From contig CP136068.1 of assembly GCA_032622095.1 (NCBI GenBank), positions 52,882,443 through 52,946,442 of the forward strand: a DNA stretch of 64,000 nucleotides, in the 5' to 3' direction. Below, in pieces: positions 63,869 through 64,000 of the stretch. Source of the stretch: Siphonodentalium dalli. Taxonomy: Eukaryota; Mollusca; Scaphopoda; Gadilida; Siphonodentaliidae. Below the pieces are notes generated by a model, which was given only the letters and a program-made list of their open reading frames with translations, had not been told where the DNA came from and did no database searches. Numbering within the stretch: position 1 is the first letter of the stretch; every line of letters starts with the position of its first letter. The translations under genes were made by a program, and so were the position numbers.

Positions 63869-64000
63869 GTAATAAGCGATATTATTTGTCACCTCGCCAT
63901 TTTATTAGAATAGTATTTCTTCAGCTTCGTTTGTTAGAGTAGTGGGTATTCCTGTTCTTCATTATTTTATCATGAACAAATTTTCAACTCTATATCATTT

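Overview
This window is eukaryotic, AT-rich and intron-dominated. I find one gene, on the + strand, running through it: about 29 short exons (18 to 244 nt) with GT-AG borders whose phases chain together. Neither end of the gene is present. The exons encode, in order, an acidic linker, an RGS-like (RH) domain, a C1 zinc-finger domain, a low-complexity basic/Ser-rich linker, a DH domain, a PH domain and a C-terminal tail with a coiled-coil segment. This is the layout of the RGS-RhoGEF family (vertebrate ARHGEF11/PDZ-RhoGEF and ARHGEF12/LARG; Drosophila RhoGEF2, which also has a C1 domain). The family's PDZ domain should lie upstream of base 1. These proteins link G-alpha-12/13 (through RH) to GDP/GTP exchange on RhoA (through DH-PH). 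The symbol ARHGEF11/12 is therefore family-level.

The repeats suggest a lophotrochozoan, most likely a bivalve mollusc. There is a 161-bp tandem array with flanking structures like bivalve 'pearl'/BIV160-type elements, several related elements with a 5' hairpin and GTCCG runs, many hairpin MITEs and a Penelope-like retroelement relic. The species call is inference.

Layout: 1-2.9 kb is intron; 3-10.6 kb holds acidic-linker exons, MITEs, the 161-bp array and a GC-rich block of unknown type; 15.8-21.4 kb holds the RH exons; 22.1-24.6 kb is a minisatellite, a Penelope-like relic and a pearl-like element; 24.8-26.4 kb holds the C1 exons; 30.8-39.6 kb holds linker exons separated by three long DNA-transposon-like inserts or clusters; 40.6-45.9 kb holds the DH exons; 47.1-50 kb the PH exons; 50.7-63.9 kb the tail exons in long introns.

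The most unusual feature is that many exon/intron junctions of this gene have been locally duplicated in tandem. Exon ends with their donor or acceptor recur in the adjacent intron at about eight junctions, with periods of 34, 45, 50, 68, 71, 105, 130 and 133 bp. One copy (45 bp, exon at 15.8 kb) keeps the frame and an identical donor, so it could add 15 residues to the RH domain. The C1 exon also has a truncated second copy. The MITE insertions are unusually readable: 8-bp, 9-bp, TA and TTAA target-site duplications, and several insertions nested inside one another.
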